From Mesodorylaimus sp. YZB2_4 (lineage: Eukaryota > Nematoda > Enoplea > Dorylaimida > Dorylaimidae): DNA of 64,000 nt. Below, one piece after another: positions 11,216-24,076 of this stretch. Numbering within the stretch: the first letter of the stretch is position 1; each line of letters begins with the position of its first letter. The position numbers and the translations under genes are program-made. The stretch covers positions 1-64,000 of the forward strand of contig JASANH010001408.1 in the NCBI GenBank assembly GCA_030248295.1. Direction: 5' to 3'. The notes under the pieces are model-generated. The model was given only the letters and a program-made list of their open reading frames with translations. It searched no databases and had not been told where the DNA came from.

Positions 11216-12590
11216 CACAATATTGCCAAATTTTAATCATGAAATAAACTCTCGGTTTTCAAAGCAATCACAACTGGAAACTTTCAGACCATTTAATGAA
11301 TCTGGCTCACAGTGGCTAGGAATGTATCTGATCTTGCTTTGCTCGTCCTTTGACAGAATGCTTCTCACATGTGCACCTATCAGTACCCGCGGATGTCCGC
11401 AGAAAAAGCACATTTGCGAAGGTGCTGTTGATATTTATATATGATAAGGGTCTAATTGCACAGGATTCTGCAAATGAAGCGCACACTGGGCCAGGTTGTT
11501 TGGTACACGTCGATCCTACATTTGATTTTGTTGACCAAATTATTTTTCGTGTACCTCTTCTGTTCTGGACATCCGGCTTGCACAATGCATTTATTCCTGT
11601 TTTTCTGGACATTCCGTTTTGCAATTGCTGATTGGCTGGGTACCCCCCCCCCGCAGGCAGGCATGCCCCAGCAACAACAATGTGTTCACATTTCGACCCA
11701 AGTGGAACCTAACCCAACTCATTCGATAGTGAACCCAAACGTATATTTTTTTCAAACGAGAAAAACCAACTTTTGTTCATTGAAGTACATTATCAGTATG
11801 ACGCACATTCTCATAAAAATTCCGTCAGTTTTTACTGAACGACCACAGGAAAAGCAATGTAATTGTTAGCATAGTTGCTTGACTTAAAAATTCTTCCCTT
11901 AGAGAGAAGTTGGAAGCTTGTGGAAGACTTTCCCTGGCGTCCCCAGGGCTCTGGGTTGGCACATTTTGACAATGCACATAACTCTAAAACCTGACCTCCG
12001 ATGAATACATTTTTGAGCAGTTGAGGATTCGTGCCCCACCCGCATCTTTTATCTACATTCAGAAGAATCTGCAGAGATATCAGAAGCAACTTATCCAGCA
12101 AGAGATTAAAACTGGGATGATCTGATCTGATCGCACATTCAAATTAAGTTTTTGGAATCATTCAATAACAGAAGGTCAGCCTGAGAAGTACAGTATCCTG
12201 CTCATATCTCAACGACCAGCTGCAAGTTTCGAATAACATGACCACAGGCGAGGGACCGTTTTCACTAGTGCGCTGAAATCATACTGTGTAAGCCCTGTTC
12301 CTGGAACCAGGAGATGCTGGTCTCCCTCCCGTCATCATCATGTTCACTCGAAAGAGGTCGAAAATGCAATTCTGCCGAAAATATATAAAAGTTATGAAAG
12401 AGTAATTTGGGTGACAGCTGGTTGATGATCGGCCGTTTTAGCGACAGCGGTCGCGAATTTATGACAAAGTGATCAAGGCACTGATCAGTGAGTGGAGTGA
12501 GTGTCGTATCGTCCTTGGAAAACCAAGATGCACTCAAATGCAAGGCAGTGTCGGGCGAGCTAAACAAGACTTTCGCACCATGCTGATTTC
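11216..12590. other. No supported gene
   Basis: Overlapping short frames on both strands, none with recognisable domains. A run of nine C lies near 11643. Confidence 0.3.
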
Positions 12591-13110
12591 GTGGATGAAA
12601 ACGAGCAGTTCCACAAAATGATCCGAAGGATTGCAATCTGTTCTAAAAACCGATCTTCGCACAAAGGCATAGGCCGCTCTTCTTACGAAGCCATGTTTGA
12701 GTGCAAGAAAAGAGTTGAAATATCTTCATCGGATCTGCCACAAGAAGTGCTCGCTACTATTCAAACCGAGGAGCAGCTGGAAGAAACTTTAAATTCTTTG
12801 CATGGGCGAAATAGCTGCAACGACGGACGAATCGTCCGATGTTGACTATTCCAGGCTTGCTGTGGGGCTCACAGGTTTCTTGTATTGCCAGCCCCAGCTG
12901 CGATGAGGTATATCCTGTTTTTATGGTATGAAGTTACAATATATTTTCTTGTAATTCCTGGATAACAACAGCTTATTCAGCTAACAACAGCCCCTTCACC
13001 CAGCGGAGCTCCCACATTGCGTATCGTGTCAAGGTTAGGCCGATGCAGTGGCCTCTACATATGCGCTCATTGCGACGATTTCGTCCATGGATTCGCGCCT
13101 TGCAGCAAAG
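12591..13110 (+). pseudogene. Retroelement integrase C-terminal fragment
   Basis: The frame 12591-12845 contains the block NRSSHKGIGRSSYEAMFECK followed by a 'SSDLPQEVL' segment and 'IQTEEQLEE'. This is the order seen at the end of the catalytic core and beyond in gypsy-type integrases and in KRBA2/SCAND3-like integrase-derived proteins (family knowledge). Further downstream two frames each hold part of a Cys/His cluster (HCVSC at about 13015 and CAHCDDFVHGFAPC at about 13060), suggesting a frameshift. The DDE catalytic residues are not present in the window. Confidence 0.5.
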
Positions 13111-14273
13111 CCCTGACGGATACGAATGAAGGAATTAGAATCCTTCGCACTCACTGTTTCGATCTCGTTGAAATTCGAGTGCAAAAATCGGGAGCTAAGC
13201 GAAAGCTGAAAGTTTAGGCAGACCAAATGTTGCATATGCACTGTCAACGCTACGAACCTGCTCCTGCTGGGCAGAGCGTGGACATTCGCATTCTCGAGGT
13301 CAGTAGAGGCTGAACTGAGGCTCAGAATCTGATGGTCGTCGTCATCGATCACACTCATAGGTTCTGGAAGCTCAGAACAAAAAGCGGCTTGCTCTTCTTC
13401 GTACTAAACGAGTTTGGAATCTGCAAAAAGAACTTTCTTACTCGACGACGTTGCCGATTAAGAAATATCTTTGCGGGAAGCTGCTGCATCGATTGATGGA
13501 AGACCGCAAGGATTTTTAAATGCAATTGCGAGGAAGGTAGCAAAAACAGGTTTAAATGCAAGTCGTCTAATTTGATGTGCAGCAGCCGCTGTCACGGATG
13601 TTCCAGCTGTTGTAATAAGAAAGCTTGAGGGCTTTTCTTTTATAATCATCTACGCGTTTATCCTGTACATGCTTCATCAATACATACGTTTTATGCTTCT
13701 TGATTGAGAATGTACAAAGGCTGAATAAAAGGTATTTTAAATTTTGTAAAACGTCTTGCGTTGAATGCTCGATTCCGGGCTTTGCTCAATTTTCAAGGTG
13801 ACCGTCAAACCGCTGCCTGTCGTCGATTGATCGCGCAGTGGAAATTGATGTTGCGGCGACAGAATCACACGTTGATTTGATTGATATGGGTTATATTTCA
13901 ATAGAGTACTCGATAAACGACCGTACACTCGCTTCACATAAAACGACCCCACACTATGATCTCTCTGATCTTCTATCACCATCGTTACATTATCACATCA
14001 CATTCCCAACATGCCTGGGCTGTGACGCCCTTGATCTTAGCTCGCGTTCGCGACACTCCGCCGCCTATTGAACGATTCATCTCAATCTTCGGGGATGACT
14101 GATTCGATTTTAGGCGACACCGTAGTCATTTGACTCTTTGATAGCATTTGGCCTGCCTAATTCTTCCACCACATCGAATGATCACCTCCCTAAGTAGTTG
14201 ACCAGGCATTGTACTGTTGCGCAGAACCGCCTTCAGGCGCACCACCAGCACACTTCTCCTCTCTTGCTTCGAA
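13111..14273. other. No supported gene
   Basis: Short frames on both strands only; nothing recognised. Confidence 0.25.
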
Positions 14274-14910
14274 TCATAACTTCTCAGCCACATCGATCTC
14301 ACCTGGCGTCGACGGTTTCAGTTCGCTACCTTCATAGTAGATTTGCATTTTCTTTTTCTTTTTCTTCTTCTTCACCTTGGCCACAAATCGTATGCAGATG
14401 ATGGTAATTCGTATCCGTCTCCTCCAACTTGAGTATCGATTTTTACCAAAGATTCGGTTGACTTTGTCCGAACCCTCGAAATTAGTTGATGCTGTATCAA
14501 CCGTCTTCTTAATTTTGCTTTGCTTCATATCTTCTTGGTTAAACTGCAACTTCATCGCCGCTGTGGGACTAATTTAAGCAAGAGCTTAGCACACACACAA
14601 AAGATCTTACAAAATGACGCCGAAGTCCTGTACTTTTCCGCGAAACTCCCCAATTCATAAGAAACAATTCTTTTGGTCTTGCACGGCAAAAACGGATGAA
14701 GGCCTCTGATCTTGTATTCGTTATAATCGTACATACGTCCAGCGAACTTGAGCGCCAGATCCCACAGAAATCGTGTGCTCTTGTCGCACTCGCTCCGTCA
14801 CATTGAACTCCAAACATTATGCTTTGCGAATTGTTAGGATTGACAGCCCTGTTCGTGACCACAACACTAATCAATACTATGATGCAAATGACAATTTTTA
14901 AAGCTTTCAC
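14274..14910 (-). CDS. Candidate secreted protein, at least two exons, unidentified
   Basis: The minus-strand ATG at 14910 opens with a textbook signal peptide (MKALKIVICIIVLISVVVTN). About 25 codons later the coding signal appears to move to another frame, which reads DLALKFAGRMYDYNEYKIRG and continues to a GTAAGATC donor near 14609. An acceptor (TTAAATTAG) near 14567 leads to a further frame that runs to 14274 and ends in a lysine-rich stretch (KKKKKKKK). The frame change means either a sequencing indel, an unseen intron or a pseudogene. I recognise no domain. Confidence 0.3.
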
Positions 14911-17900
14911 CAGACAGCGCCAATTTTCTTCAAGTACTCACTGATCTTTTCCGCACCTTCTCCATCTTAGAAGTGTTCTCATCGGAATGCGAATATAATT
15001 CTTTTTCTGTTGTGTGATAGAAACTGAGTGACTTAAACTGGGTTCGCGTCCTTTTATCACAGTCGTCTGGTTGCTAAGTCATGGTCATGTCGAGTTCAGT
15101 TTTGCCACATAATATACATTTACCATGTTAAGATGAAACATAAAACAAAGAAACTATTTACAGAACACATATTTTCAAATATGCGCGTGTTTATCGCATG
15201 TACTTGGGTTGTTGGCTCTACCGCGATTTGTTTTTGTGCAGCGAGTGCATTGATGGCTGCCGAAAATATACGGCAATTGACAGCGCCACATTGGTTGGTA
15301 GACGCGCGGCGCCTAACGACCATTTCGATCATTTTTCCCCGCCCGCATTCGCACCGTTTCGCCGTATTGCGGCAGCCCGTTGATCAGCGGGATGACGCTC
15401 TTGTTACTGATCTCGAGAAATATCTAGAATAGACTCTGGAAATCTCCAGCACAATTCAGAATTTTCTCTAGGGATTCCTCGGGGAGGACCAGGACGCCTA
15501 GAGTCTATCGATATGACTTATAGCACCGAGAGATATTTTGAAATCTTTATCCTAGAGTCCAATGATTCCTAGCTTTTTCCACGGTATAGGGTGTACAGTA
15601 TAAGGCCGCTGGCTACTGGGGCACTTGGGCAAAGCGGAATTACTTTTCAGAAACTAGGGAAAATGGTAGTACATGCAACAAAAAAAGATGCAGCCCAATA
15701 AGTCTTAAAAATCATCTTGCTTCTCAGCCCCCATCAATCTAAAAAGTTATATTTCAGCCATGTTCGTAAGGCAAAAGATCAGTTGCACACAGAGCATTGC
15801 CTGACGAAATCAAAATAAATTTTTTAAAAACATCTGCGATATTACACAATCGAATCGTGTCAGTTCGATTGAAAAAACTTCCTTAAGAATAAGCATCATA
15901 CAGGGCTCGCAAAGCCATATAAGCTGGTGGCATTACATAATCCACTACTGTTCCTCGACACTTGAATTTTTCTACTTAACATAAACGCTAGCACCACAGG
16001 AAACGAGCTCAATAATCTCTCCATGAATGCACAATCTCTTACCGTGTATCCTACGAGAAACCAATGTTATGACAGTCGGCGTCCGAGGCGGCTTCTAATA
16101 CAAAATTGAATGTAACTGTGGCCCTTTGACTACTGCCCGCAATTCAAAAGCAACATCATCAAAATTCATACCAAAGAAGGGCTTAAAATCGTGCGAAATT
16201 CCATCAGGAATGCTGGTGCACTTATCGAGCAATTCAAAAGAGCTGTCTGCTGCAAATCTCTTCGTCCATCGTGGAGTTATAGTTCATCTTCTTCGGTTTA
16301 AGCTCCAGGTTTGCCATCAACGGCGAAGACGTCCGCTTCAGGGAAGGTCGCTGAAACGGCTTCTAAACCGGCTGCACCATCGAAGTAATCTCGACCGTCT
16401 GTATCTGTGTCGACTACAGCCTCGTCTAGGTATCAACGACCAGCATTCTCGCGAGCCCGCATCGAGGGCAAATATGGTTTAAGAACGAATCCCGCTGCTA
16501 CACGACGATACGAGCCATCTAACGTTAAGTGATTTGTCTTTCTGATAAGTTTAGGGTCGGACTTTTTTTTGTTGTTCCCCGGCGTCTGCAGTAAGGTAAA
16601 AGCAGCTGATGGATTGCCTATTCGAGTTTAGCGCGCGAGCTGACTGGTGTCTGCTTGTGCGCGACGAATGTCTAAATTCTGGTGTGGTTTGATGATTCGT
16701 GACTTCAGTGGTTATCATGTGCCTTTTTAAAAGGCAGAGAGGCGAAAAAGCAATGCCTTTCGAATAAAATTCGAGGCCTCGAGTGGTTGTTCTGGGCTTA
16801 GTCATACTGAGATGAAGTTGGCTGGGGTATGACCCAAAGACCTAAGCGCACCACACTCAGTGATGCTTACCCAAAGTCCGTAAACGGTATGGTAAGAATC
16901 GATTGCTGCACCGAACGCCAGAGAGACGCGCAATGAAATTTTCTTGAACGAGAAAAAGAGCGATGAGATTTCTGTACTCGATAATTATGACGAGCCCTGG
17001 AATGAACCACTGGAGGTGTCATTATACATACTTGCTCATGCGTGCGCTGTATAGCGCCGAGCACCGCTCGTAATGGACCATGATTTTCAGGTTCGAGGCA
17101 TACTGTACAGAGTGCTCTACAGCGATTAAACGTCAACACGGTGCTGGAAGGAAAGACATCACAAAGTGTCTCTGGACATGGTTGAAGTCCTCCTAAACAT
17201 AAGACAGCTTGATGTCCTTGGCTAGGACACCAAGCTGAATGTGGAAGGACCAAGGACAGTCCTAGACTTTAGGACATGCCTTAGGATTCAGAACTTTAAA
17301 ACTGTTCTCAGATCCCTACACAGGAAGGCGTGAGCTTGAAATGTTTTTCACCAACATTTCACTGAATTTACTATCTTTCGCTGTCAGAATACTCTGACTG
17401 GGTGCAAGAAATTCCGAACTGACTCTGACCTTGACCAACCCTTCAAAAAACTTTGTGACCCGACTCTGACCATGACCAAACCCAGAAAAATTTTCTGACG
17501 TTGTCCCTGACATTGACCAAGCCGCGGTCAATCAGGGTTTCGACAGAATTCTGAACTTGACCGTAAGGTTATTTCTAACACTAGTATGGGCATATCATTA
17601 ATATAGGTCAGTCTTGTCCTTGGGCCTTTGTTTAACAGAAGGTTATCAGCTGATTCGGCCTTTCGTTCGTCATTTTTATTCTGGTAAGTTTTTTTGGGCA
17701 GGATGGTTGTGCTTTATGAAGGAGGCGAGAATAGACCTGGTTAAATACTATGATAGTCTGCGGAAATTCAGTAAACGCTAATTTTTCTAGTTTTTCTTAA
17801 GTAATATTATCTTATTTTACAAAGGAGCAAATATTTATCGAGTGCAAAATCCCTGTAAAGACAATGCTGGAATTTCTGTTCAGATATGGCGTATTCAAAG

Positions 17901-18735
17901 TTATTGACGTTAAAAATGTGAAAGAGGTGCGCACTTTGTCATAAACAGTCTCCAAATGGTGGGAAATTCAAGTTTCCTGTTACTTTTAGACACAAGGGCA
18001 TAGAAATAACGAACTCTCAGTGATGTTTGATATCATTTGGGAGAAGCAAGAAGTTGACCTACCATGCTTTTAACTGTTCCATGGGCTAAAACATAGCGCG
18101 CTTTTCGACTTGGCAGCAATCACCTCCGTGAAATTCAAATTGTCAATATACTTGAATTCATGATAATATGTGTATGAACTAAAAAATTTTATCTTGCTCG
18201 GTTATATTAGTGATTATGTATACCCCCGAGTAAGAGAAACAGTGTCTTTCAGATTTCTTATTCGTTGGTCACCTTTTCTAGGACCAATGTGGTTTGTTCT
18301 TAGACACAATGGTTGCAGTCGCTGAGACTATACTCAGACATCATGAAATTACGACTTTCAGAAAACTGATTTGGAGAAAATGATGGCCAACAACTAAAGA
18401 AAATATGGTTCAAGATACAAACTCTTTTTATATTTGTCTTTTTCAAGAGGCCCCTGGTTGAATCGAAGGTCCATTCTATGTAGCAGGTAAGAGGAATATG
18501 GGTAGCAATTTTCTAAAATAACTAGTACTAGACTATGTAAATTGGACACTCTTAAAAATGACTCCGCGACGTCTTTCATATGCTGTGTAAGTTCGATAGT
18601 GATAACACTCATTTTATCAACTAGTGAGTGAGCACATGGATGATAAGATTTCATACATAAACTACGCTGCTATTGAAAAAGAAATATTTTCGTTATAGAA
18701 CTTCCCCTAGTCCCTGCTCTTTTATCGGTTCTTTC
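14911..18735. other. Long stretch without a supported gene
   Basis: A possible exon follows the acceptor TTTTGTGCAG at about 15238, but its frame does not match a known family. The segment 16270-16470 has Ser/Ala/Pro-rich translation with stops. At 17150-17290 TAGGAC/AAGGAC motifs recur, and at 17390-17570 the motif TCTGAC(C/T)NTGACC recurs in degenerate tandem form. Confidence 0.3.
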
Positions 18736-18740
18736 AGAGG

Positions 18741-19035
18741 TGTCCTACCCTTAGCTACAAACGTCTCCGCAGTATTTTGCACTCCTACTCACGCACGCAA
18801 CAAACAAATTTCTGGTTTGTACCGAACAGGAGAACATCGACATGTCCTCACTTATTTCGATTGCAGAGGACAGCTGGCACTGAAATTCATTGAACTGTAT
18901 CTCAACAACCAACTGCTGGTTCAACATGAAAGGCTGTTAACTTCAAATGGACAAGATCTGTCGACAAAACAGTACTACATACGTACTATGTACTTCGACA
19001 GATTAAACAAAGCCCGTTCGTCTGTTACCAACTAA
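18741..19035 (+). CDS. Candidate terminal exon with following poly(A) signal, unidentified
   Basis: After the acceptor TTCTTTCAG (about 18738) the frame is open for about 98 codons to a TAA at 19033-19035. It includes an alternating hydrophobic stretch (QLALKFIELYLNNQLLVQH) that could be a beta-sandwich strand pair; LamG-like is only a guess. AATAAA at about 19122 supports a 3' end here. No upstream exon was identified. Confidence 0.3.
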
Positions 19036-19222
19036 AGTATAGTTACTTCGCGAAGAACGGCACGACTAAGACGAGTCAGCAATCTTCTGAGACATCATTA
19101 AAGTCATCGCCGTACATAAACAATAAAATAAAAAAAGCATAGCATTTTATAAAAAGTTTTTTAAAATTTTAGAACTTACTCCCCAGTTGTTTCTGCATCT
19201 AATAAGTGATCCATCATTGCAG

Positions 19223-19322
19223 GCTCAAGTGCCAAAGTCGTCGCTGTACTGATCTCATTCGGTGTTGGAATTTGGTATTTATTGAAACAGAGGAGGATGC
19301 GACGAGCTGAACGTGAAGAGAT
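19223..19322 (+). CDS. Candidate exon encoding one transmembrane helix
   Basis: Between the acceptor ATTGCAG and the donor GTAAGT lies a roughly 100-base segment translating to a single hydrophobic helix (VVAVLISFGVGIWYLL) followed by a dense basic stop-transfer sequence (KQRRMRRAER). This is the pattern of a type I or anchored membrane protein. It lies after a poly(A) signal, so it likely belongs to a different transcript from the exon before it. No partner exon was found. Confidence 0.3.
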
Positions 19323-19324
19323 GT

Positions 19325-21491
19325 GTAAGTAAAATTTATGCATCTTTGTGCATCAAAAAAAGTTGTACTTAAGTTTGAGTTCAACCTATTTTATAATCAT
19401 ACCTCATATTTCAAACCTGATTTTTGCACATAGATCTGAAGACAATGAAATGATAATGATAACCCCCATCCAGTATATAATGACACAGTGGAGAAAATAC
19501 AGTATATCATATGCCAGAGGGTGCAGAGCAATATGACATACCGTCGAGCGGCGAACATATTCATGAAATGCCAAATAAGTGAATCACTAAGCTGCCAATG
19601 TCACATTTTTACTTGTTTTGTAGCGAAATGACCTCTGGTATACTCAGTGTAGAGATTTCACATGGCAGATGTCGTTCGCGAACCCGTCACACGACCCAAG
19701 CATGTAATTAGACGTGATTTATTCGATTAGCTTATTAGCGTATGTGGTTTGTGAATCATTGGTGCAGTATAAAAACGAGCTATTGGAAGCGTTAGTTGTT
19801 GTCAAAACTGTTTGAGCTATGGAGAAGTTTGTGTGATTGTTCTTTAGTATTTATTGCCTTTCTAATAACATTGATGCAAGTTTATGCACACCAGAGCAGG
19901 TGCGTTATAACCTGACCCGTGGCTCACGAATAGAATGAACCATGAATGATATGAAATATTCCGATTTGGATGGTTTACTAGCGTTAAGGTATATTCAGAT
20001 AAACCCTGGATGTTGGTTCAATGTCAAACGCTGCAATTTATTGTCGACTAAACTATGTGAAAAAGACAGTAGAAGCGCGCTGTCTACCATGGGATGAATT
20101 CCATATGTCGCAAAAACGAATGCAACAATCATAATGGATGAGGAAGCAAGTTGTTCATGTCGTGATCCTGAAAATACTGGGACACAGCTTGGCTTATAAC
20201 GTTACCCTATTGGACAAGATGCCGTTGAAACATGTGGCATCGAATAAGCTGGTCGAGTATGCAAAGGTCAAGTACAAATTTGTAAACCAACCTGGGAACA
20301 GAATCATTCCAATACCAAGGCTTGCTGGTGGAAATGCTGGTGAAAACGCATGCGTCGCTGAAAATTCTATTTGAAAAGAATTGGGTAGGCGTCGAAAACA
20401 ATAGGATACCCTGCTGCAAACACGCAACTACAAAATTACACATGGTTCCCAGCACCCTTAAAAACCTCAGAAAACTCCTCAAATTTCAAGGTGCCGCTCA
20501 AAATCCTAAAAACCTACTCAAATTACAAGAAAGATCTTGAATCTCCTCAAAAATCGAAAAGTGTGATTGCTAGAAAGCTGACCGCACGAGGTACTAATGG
20601 CCCGACACTAGAAAGCAAGGCACTTTAGCTGTTTGGTCCCCAACATACAATAGGTTAGCTGGCCCGATTAGCTTAGGCTGGTACTAGGCTTTGGCTAAAG
20701 CTTAGGCTGGCATATGACACCAGGCTTAGGCTTTGTCTGGTACATACAAGACTTAAGCTTGAGGTGACATTCGGCTTCAGCCGGCCTTATAACAGCCTTT
20801 GCCTGGGGATCAAACGGCAAAAGCGCTGAAAGCAGATAGTATCATTGCAAATGAACCAGTCAGGAGTCCAATAGCTCCACAATATCCTTCTTTTGGAATA
20901 GCGCTGTCTTTGAAATCGAAAGCGATTAAAAAGAACTTTTTAATTCCATTGTCAAGCATAATTGCTAACTATTCTTGCAGTAGGTGCACTGATCGAGTAT
21001 TTTTTTTTGGTCCATCAATCAGCCGATGAAATTAGGAATGATATGTTTCGATGATTGCTGATCGCATGATCACACAAGATTCGTCAATTATATACATCAA
21101 GGCCCCACCCCCTTATAAAAACGTAGGCCTTCAATGTTGACACAGCTGGTGACTCATTTTCTAAACATCGGGGCAAACGCATTTCTTGGTCAATCGCCAA
21201 ACGGCGAACTACAAGTTGCTAGGCGACGACCCGCCCACAAACTGTAGTTCGCCTTTTTGCTTTAAACTGCCCCCGCGAGGTGCCCCCCTCTTTTTTTAAG
21301 TCCTCCCTTTTTTCCCTCCTTTAGCAACGCGTTGCTACAGACGCGAGCAGACTGTTTGCAATAAGCAGTCGCAGTTCGCGCTTGATTTGAACGTAAAACA
21401 TCATCAAAATGCTGTCTGCTTCTGGCGGCAACGGCGCGAGGAGGCGGGGCCGTGTTGCATTACCGAGATAGCGCGCTAAACCTACGTGACC
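19325..21491. other. No supported gene; possible promoter and a low-complexity patch
   Basis: TATAAAA near 19769 lies about 50 bases upstream of an ATG (about 19819). Its frame stops after five codons, while a neighbouring frame reads a hydrophobic LVFIALLITLMQVYA, as if a signal peptide had been frameshifted. At 20640-20790 the motif AGGCTTAGGCTGGT recurs in degenerate form. A hairpin (GGCGAACTACA / TGTAGTTCGCC) lies at about 21202-21254. Confidence 0.25.
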
Positions 21492-21843
21492 TATGTCGCA
21501 GACGTAGCGGTGGGCGAACTTTCTGTCAAAGGACTTTTGGATAATATTCTTGTCGTACTGAAAGCGCAATCCCCGCGATAATTCTCATAATGCATCGGGA
21601 GGAAAAACTTGGAAAATTTTAGAACTAGATGATATTGGGACTACAGAACCTGTCTCTACTGTACTGTATATGAGATAGCCATGTGGAATGCGCGCTCCTG
21701 CCACTCCCGCTGCCTATTACGCATGATTCTACGCTGCACAGACCAAAACTGCCGCGATTGCCATGAGCCCCCAGGAATGAGTCCTGGGAGGCCATACCCA
21801 ATTTTCTGTTTTCTAGAATACTGCAAGGACATCTTTGCAGTTT
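21492..21843 (+). repeat. Left arm of a 352-base near-perfect inverted repeat
   Basis: This arm is the reverse complement of 22709-23060. Both arms are exactly 352 bases with no indel; by eye I found one mismatch (CACTCCCGCTG versus CACTCTCGCTG). The match stops sharply at both boundaries. The loop (21844-22708) is 865 bases and is not palindromic. No flanking target duplication is obvious. Confidence 0.85.
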
Positions 21844-22708
21844 GAAGCGGCGTTACTTCGAAGTTAAATTTTTCTAAAGTTCTTCAAAGATGTCCTGAAG
21901 CTTTTCAAAGATCTCTAAAACGCAGTTCTTGTTGTTGGTGGCAGTCCTTTAGAATTTGTTTAAAAGATGTCCTAAAGCTTTTCAAAGATCCCTAGAGTGC
22001 AGTTCCTGTTGATTGGGGCTGTCCTTGAGAATTTCGCATCACGGAATCGATATTTTACTAAGCTAAGACAATCCCTACAGCAGATCTCATCAGATCTATT
22101 CCTTAGAAATTAACAAGGCAACATATATGGCAAAATGAAAAAACAGACAAGCTCGTGTGTTCTAAAGTATACTGAGAAAAGAAAGAAAAAAGCTCCAAGT
22201 TTTTTTCCTTACGAAATCGCTGACGAATCAGGGCGACTGCCTTTCCTCGATTGTTCTTCCGCATCGGCGTAGTAAAAAGCTGTCGGCAGATGTCTTTGCG
22301 AAACCATTTGAACAAACTCTGGAGACCGCCACGGACATGGCGAGCCCAAATGAGTTTTAGAAGGGGGGCTATATTTTATTATCATTTCCTTTCCCGTTGA
22401 TTTACTTTTCTTGTTTTTGGTAAAAAATGGCACTTTCAATAATAAACTGCTGAATAAATTTGTTTCTGAAAAATCAAAGTCCAGTGTTTCTTTAAATGAA
22501 TAAGTCTACTGCCCCAAAATTGGAAGGAAAGGCATTATCTTAGTCATTCTTGGCCTAGTAGCCGTCAAAATACTACGATGTTGGCCCGTGGAGGAAAGGC
22601 AGCACCAGAACGGGGAATTACGACAAGGGAGAGGCGGACAAGGATAAACGATGTCGTCTTTACGCTAGATAATTACAGTGTATTCCACTCCCTTAGACTT
22701 CTTTCGGT
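21844..22708. other. Loop of the inverted repeat
   Basis: Two related segments of about 110 bases each (21875-21975 and 21965-22070) share GATGTCCT(A/G)AAGCTTTTCAAAG and form a short imperfect tandem repeat. The rest contains only small frames with no recognised domain. Confidence 0.45.
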
Positions 22709-23060
22709 AAACTGCAAAGATGTCCTTGCAGTATTCTAGAAAACAGAAAATTGGGTATGGCCTCCCAGGACTCATTCCTGGGGGCTCATGGCAATCGCGG
22801 CAGTTTTGGTCTGTGCAGCGTAGAATCATGCGTAATAGGCAGCGAGAGTGGCAGGAGCGCGCATTCCACATGGCTATCTCATATACAGTACAGTAGAGAC
22901 AGGTTCTGTAGTCCCAATATCATCTAGTTCTAAAATTTTCCAAGTTTTTCCTCCCGATGCATTATGAGAATTATCGCGGGGATTGCGCTTTCAGTACGAC
23001 AAGAATATTATCCAAAAGTCCTTTGACAGAAAGTTCGCCCACCGCTACGTCTGCGACATA
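22709..23060 (-). repeat. Right arm of the 352-base inverted repeat
   Basis: This is the partner of 21492-21843. The plus strand of this arm holds an open frame ending YDKNIIQKSF…YVCDICRCC that runs past the arm boundary, whereas in the left arm the frame diverges just outside. The right copy may therefore be the original and the left the duplicate (inference). Confidence 0.85.
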
Positions 23061-23819
23061 TGTAGGTGCTGTAATCGGCAAGTCGTTCAAGCAAGTGCAT
23101 GTCGAAATGGGGATCGCAACAGACGAGCGTGACTGTGATGGGAGAAATGCGGACTAAGTAGCGCTCTCTGGACTCCAGCCAGCGAACTTATCATCTTCGT
23201 CAGTGCCTTGATTTGTGCACTAGCACAGCCCTGCAAAGTTAGAATTAATCTGCGTTTTTCTCAGGCTTTGCTATAATTTCACGTCCGTCATGACTAATTT
23301 GTTAGATCTGTTCGCGCTTTCACAGCTAATTTTTAAAGAGCAGTGAAGTCTGGAGTGAAGCGATGTTTCCAAAGTGCATCCTAGCCCCTCTTTTCGGCCG
23401 ACTGGAAGTGAATTGGGTGGGTCATGCCACATGGTGTTCTGAGTGCACATGCTTGGGGAAATATTCGAGGGGTCAACAAAATAAGTGTTCACAGAGCACA
23501 ACCCGCACATTGAAGTCTGTCTGCGACTTCGCAGCTTAGGCTACACCACATCAGACCAATCGCAAGCTTTTGCCACCCACTATGTGGTTGCTAAATCCTA
23601 ATGTCATATGTATTCTTTTTCGATATTCTTGTACCGACTCTAGAGTGCCCCGCGTCTTTGAAGTCGGATAACGATGATGAGATTAATCCCGTATGTAATC
23701 CTGAGTTACTCTAGTCGCCTAGTCAGTGCGAGTAGCAAATTATTTGAAGCTCTTTTTCTATTAACTATTCTAGCTTACGGAGACATTCAATGGTTCAGGT
23801 ATGATTTTTGGATTGTTAG
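23061..23819. other. No supported gene
   Basis: Nothing recognised besides short frames. Confidence 0.25.
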
Positions 23820-23987
23820 CTGTGGTGGCCATACTTAATCCTTAGCCAAGCACCACACGGCGCACTCGAGGCCTAAGGAACACACGCATATTTCGCAATC
23901 ATTTACCCAGGCGGGAGTCGAACCCTTCCCTGTAGTGGGCACTCAGCGCGAAATGCAAACCTCTTAACCGCTAGGCCACGATCCAGG
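23820..23987 (-). mobile_element. tRNA-derived SINE
   Basis: On the minus strand the head reads GATCGTGGCCTAGCGGTTAA (pol III A-box TGGCCTAGCGG) and about 50 bases later GGTTCGACTCC (B-box). The spacing is that of a tRNA gene, but the acceptor and anticodon arms do not fold as a functional tRNA. The downstream body (GGTAAATGATTGCG … CTCGAGTGCGC) is shared with the plus-strand copy at 39488-39660, which defines a SINE family. It lies about 90 bases upstream of the first recognised TM9SF2 exon. Confidence 0.7.
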
Positions 23988-24076
23988 TTCCGTGTCTACG
24001 TTATCAGTTAAATGCTGCACGTATGGGAACAGGGGTCGGCCTTTCGCAACCAACTTATAGCACTAATTGTTTTCAG

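Noticed and set aside
16126-16482. Arg-rich 118-codon ORF
   Set aside because: The composition is a by-product of another frame; it has no ATG context, domain or splice support.
23820-23987. Functional tRNA gene
   Set aside because: A and B boxes are good but the arms do not pair as a tRNA, and the body continues as a repeat found elsewhere.
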